This document shows, piece by piece, positions 62,162 to 64,000 of a stretch of DNA of 64,000 bases. This stretch comes from Zychaea mexicana (taxonomy: Eukaryota > Mucoromycota > Mucoromycetes > Mucorales > Lichtheimiaceae). The stretch is taken from NCBI RefSeq assembly GCF_025766255.1, contig NW_026516720.1:62001-126000 (forward strand), written 5' to 3'. Numbering within the stretch: the first letter of the stretch is position 1; the number at the start of each line of letters is the position of its first letter. Under the pieces are notes generated by a model that saw nothing but the letters and a program-made list of their open reading frames with translations, was not told where the DNA came from and searched no databases. The position numbers were made by a program, and so were the translations under genes.

Positions 62162-63890
62162 ATGACAACCTCCTCGAACACCGCGTTTGCACTGCAAGAA
62201 GCTGACAACTACATTGGTACTTGAACCTTCTTTCTCTTTGCATCCAACTGGCAGCAGCACAAATTTTAAAACGGATTTTTTTTGTAGATTATGAGACATT
62301 CCTGTCAGACAACTTTGATGCCAATAAGTACGCGGACAGCATCATCCACGATGGCGGGGATGCAGCAACAGCACTTTCAAAACTAGCGTTCAGCATTACC
62401 AGTATCGACAAGCAGATCCAAAACGAGATTGCAAGCAACTATGATACGCTATTAGGTCAAGTACGCGGTATCCGAGAATTAGAAATCGTCCTGTCTACAG
62501 TTCAAAGCAATATTATCGAGCTGAAAACTTCATTAAACCGGTATGGACATGATGATGATGATGGCTGTATGATACATGATGAGAGCAAAGAGGCTTGTTG
62601 AAACAAGATGCTAAATATTGAACGCCTTACATTGCAGACTAGCAGGCAAGATCCGAGATCCATATCAACAATTAAATAACTATACCATCCAACTCGAACA
62701 TCTACATCAAACGGCGGATTTATTACGACGACTACATCGATTTGTTGTCCTAGTACGTCGACTCGAGAACCAACTGGGTCGAGATATGGCAGCAGCAGCA
62801 CTGACAATTTCTGAAATCGGTACATATTTAAAAAAAAAAAAGAGGAAATGGAGTAGGGAGAAAACTTATCCACAATTGCTTTTTTTTTTTTACATGGATA
62901 GGAACGATATCACAAGAATCTGATTTCGATGAAATTGATATTGTAACACAAGAACAAGCGTTTCTTGAAAAGGCCCAAACACAAATTGAAGTGGAAGCAA
63001 CCACGTTGCTACGTGAAGGTGTCACGCAACAGAACCAAAGCAAAATGGCAGCCGGTCTGCAGATCTTGTACAATATGAAGCAAATGGAAACCCAGGTACA
63101 AGCATTGGTCACGCGTATGCTGGATGATTTGGCAGCAGAGATACGACATGCTATTGACATGTCATCGTTACAAAAACAAATGCGAGGTAAAAATTACCAT
63201 TCTTCAAACTGGGAGCATCTCTCTGTGTGTATGTCTGAGATAGGAAGGTTCTCGTTTTACTGAATGTGCCTCTCTACCGTTCTATGGTACGGTGAAAACA
63301 GTATCATCATCAGGACCAGCTGTACGACGGGTCAATAACGAACCGACGTTTGGTAACCAAAGCCAATGGCAACAAGCAATATGGAAGCGGATGGAAACCC
63401 TATTTCGGTCCATGGCCGATGGATGCATTCAAATCTATGCATTGGAGAAAGTGCTGGAGATCAAAAAGGATTCGTTTCTGCAAGTCTCGTATCTGGAAGA
63501 AGTGCTCAAGACTATGGATGCCACAAGTTTAGCAAGTCGATTCTGGCGCATGTTGGCTATGACTTTTGAAAAGGAATTGCGTGAGGCGACAAAGACATCT
63601 GGATTTTTAAGAAACACGTTTGTTACCGAGTATGGCAAGTTGCATCGGCTATTACAAGAGTTCTTGTCTCAAGTAGCAGTGCATAATGGCGTGTCTCTTT
63701 CTGAATTCTCTCAAAGGTACAATTTCATGATGGAAAAAATTAGCAGATTTGGAAGCTAATTTCTTTATATTTTCGTTTTAGTCCCGAGTGTATTATTATG
63801 CAACGTAGCATCAGTATCTTTGACCGAGCAGCAGCAAAATCAAGTAGAACTGCTAATAACGTTGCAGTAGCTGGAAATCATGCCAAATAA
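62162..63890 (+). CDS. COG5: Conserved oligomeric Golgi complex subunit 5
   Basis: Six exons (62162-62216, 62288-62540, 62638-62819, 62902-63186, 63302-63716, 63782-63890) encode 432 residues. The N-terminus reads YIDYETFLSDNFDANKYADS, then ALSKLAFSITSIDKQIQNEI and LLGQVRGIRELEIVLSTVQS; the coiled-coil part includes LHQTADLLRRLHRFVVLVRR. These are signature blocks of Cog5, a lobe-B subunit of the COG tether used in retrograde Golgi traffic. Its length is close to yeast Cog5 (about 400) and about half that of animal COG5. The C-terminus ends in a Ser/Ala-rich tail. The stop codon overlaps an AATAAA motif (CCAAATAAAAT), so the polyadenylation signal may begin inside the last codons. Confidence 0.9.
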
Positions 63891-63937
63891 AATAGTTTTA
63901 TATAAGCGATTTATATATAGAAAAATTTATATACTTT

Positions 63938-64000
63938 CTACAATTCAGCGTGCTCGATATTCTCGATGGGTAATTCACCCGAATCGGCAATGACAATATC
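63938..64000 (-). CDS. C-terminal end of an unidentified gene (5' part beyond window)
   Basis: Reading in from the right edge, 20 codons are open and end in TAG: DIVIADSGELPIENIEHAEL. The ORF converges on COG5, whose stop is 47 bp away, matching the compact tail-to-tail arrangement elsewhere here. Too little is present to name the protein. Confidence 0.5.
   Translation of the reverse strand, partial: DIVIADSGELPIENIEHAEL

Overview
The window is eukaryotic nuclear DNA from a fungus, most likely an early-diverging one of the Mucoromycota (Mucorales-like). The genes are dense and rich in short GT-AG introns. Markers include a three-finger Crz1-type factor, a rhizopuspepsin-type aspartic protease, a Spc19-type DASH subunit (a fungal kinetochore protein), Q-rich tracts, CT-rich leaders before many start codons, and an E2F-type element plus an MCB box in front of MCM2. 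Genus and species cannot be fixed from the sequence alone. All exon structures are my own models, built from splice signals and reading-phase continuity; for every complete spliced gene they sum to a whole number of codons.

Layout. 1-3829 (minus): 5' part of a BAR-PH-GRAM Sip3/Lam-type gene running off the left edge. 4697-4918 (minus): doubtful small membrane ORF. 5156-6340: intronless Q/M-rich prion-like protein. 6988-10415: Vps1-type dynamin. 11128-12168: ribosomal protein eS27. 12169-16693: gene-poor island with decayed genes, including a Tc1/mariner-like transposase relic and an MFS monocarboxylate-transporter relic. 16694-17917: DMT transporter A. 18117-19587: secreted aspartic protease. 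20831-23220: cytochrome P450. 23877-26842: mitochondrial aconitase. 27218-30038: BAR-PH-ArfGAP-ankyrin protein. 30680-31950 and 32221-33548: DMT transporters B and C, tandem paralogs of A. 33549-37799: second gene-poor island. 37800-38828: Crz1-like factor. 39166-42877: MCM2. 43021-44227 (minus): DASH subunit Spc19. 44354-45193 (minus): unrecognised protein with an internal duplication. 45869-47981: IFRD family. 49097-54125: DH-PH RhoGEF. 54676-55947 (minus): mitochondrial TPR protein (Mgr3-like). 57494-58953: FYVE-like/SAP/RING ubiquitin ligase, first exon not found. 59500-60099: GPI-anchored surface protein. 60200-60859: histidine phosphatase. 61075-62051 (minus): exosome subunit Mtr3. 62162-63890: COG5. 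63938-64000 (minus): last codons of another gene.

The genes do not form one pathway. Membrane traffic and lipid contact is over-represented (Sip3/Lam, Vps1, ArfGAP, COG5, RhoGEF, FYVE-RING), but this looks like ordinary housekeeping content. I found no convincing new multi-gene system. The most interesting signals are the locally expanded DMT family with identical intron positions and a shared acidic dileucine motif, the two gene graveyards beside it, a Sin3-PAH-like duplicated protein, a possible 21-nt intron, several stop-free 3n introns, very small first coding exons, and compact promoter elements (E2F+MCB at MCM2; a dyad in the 110-bp MTR3/COG5 divergent promoter).
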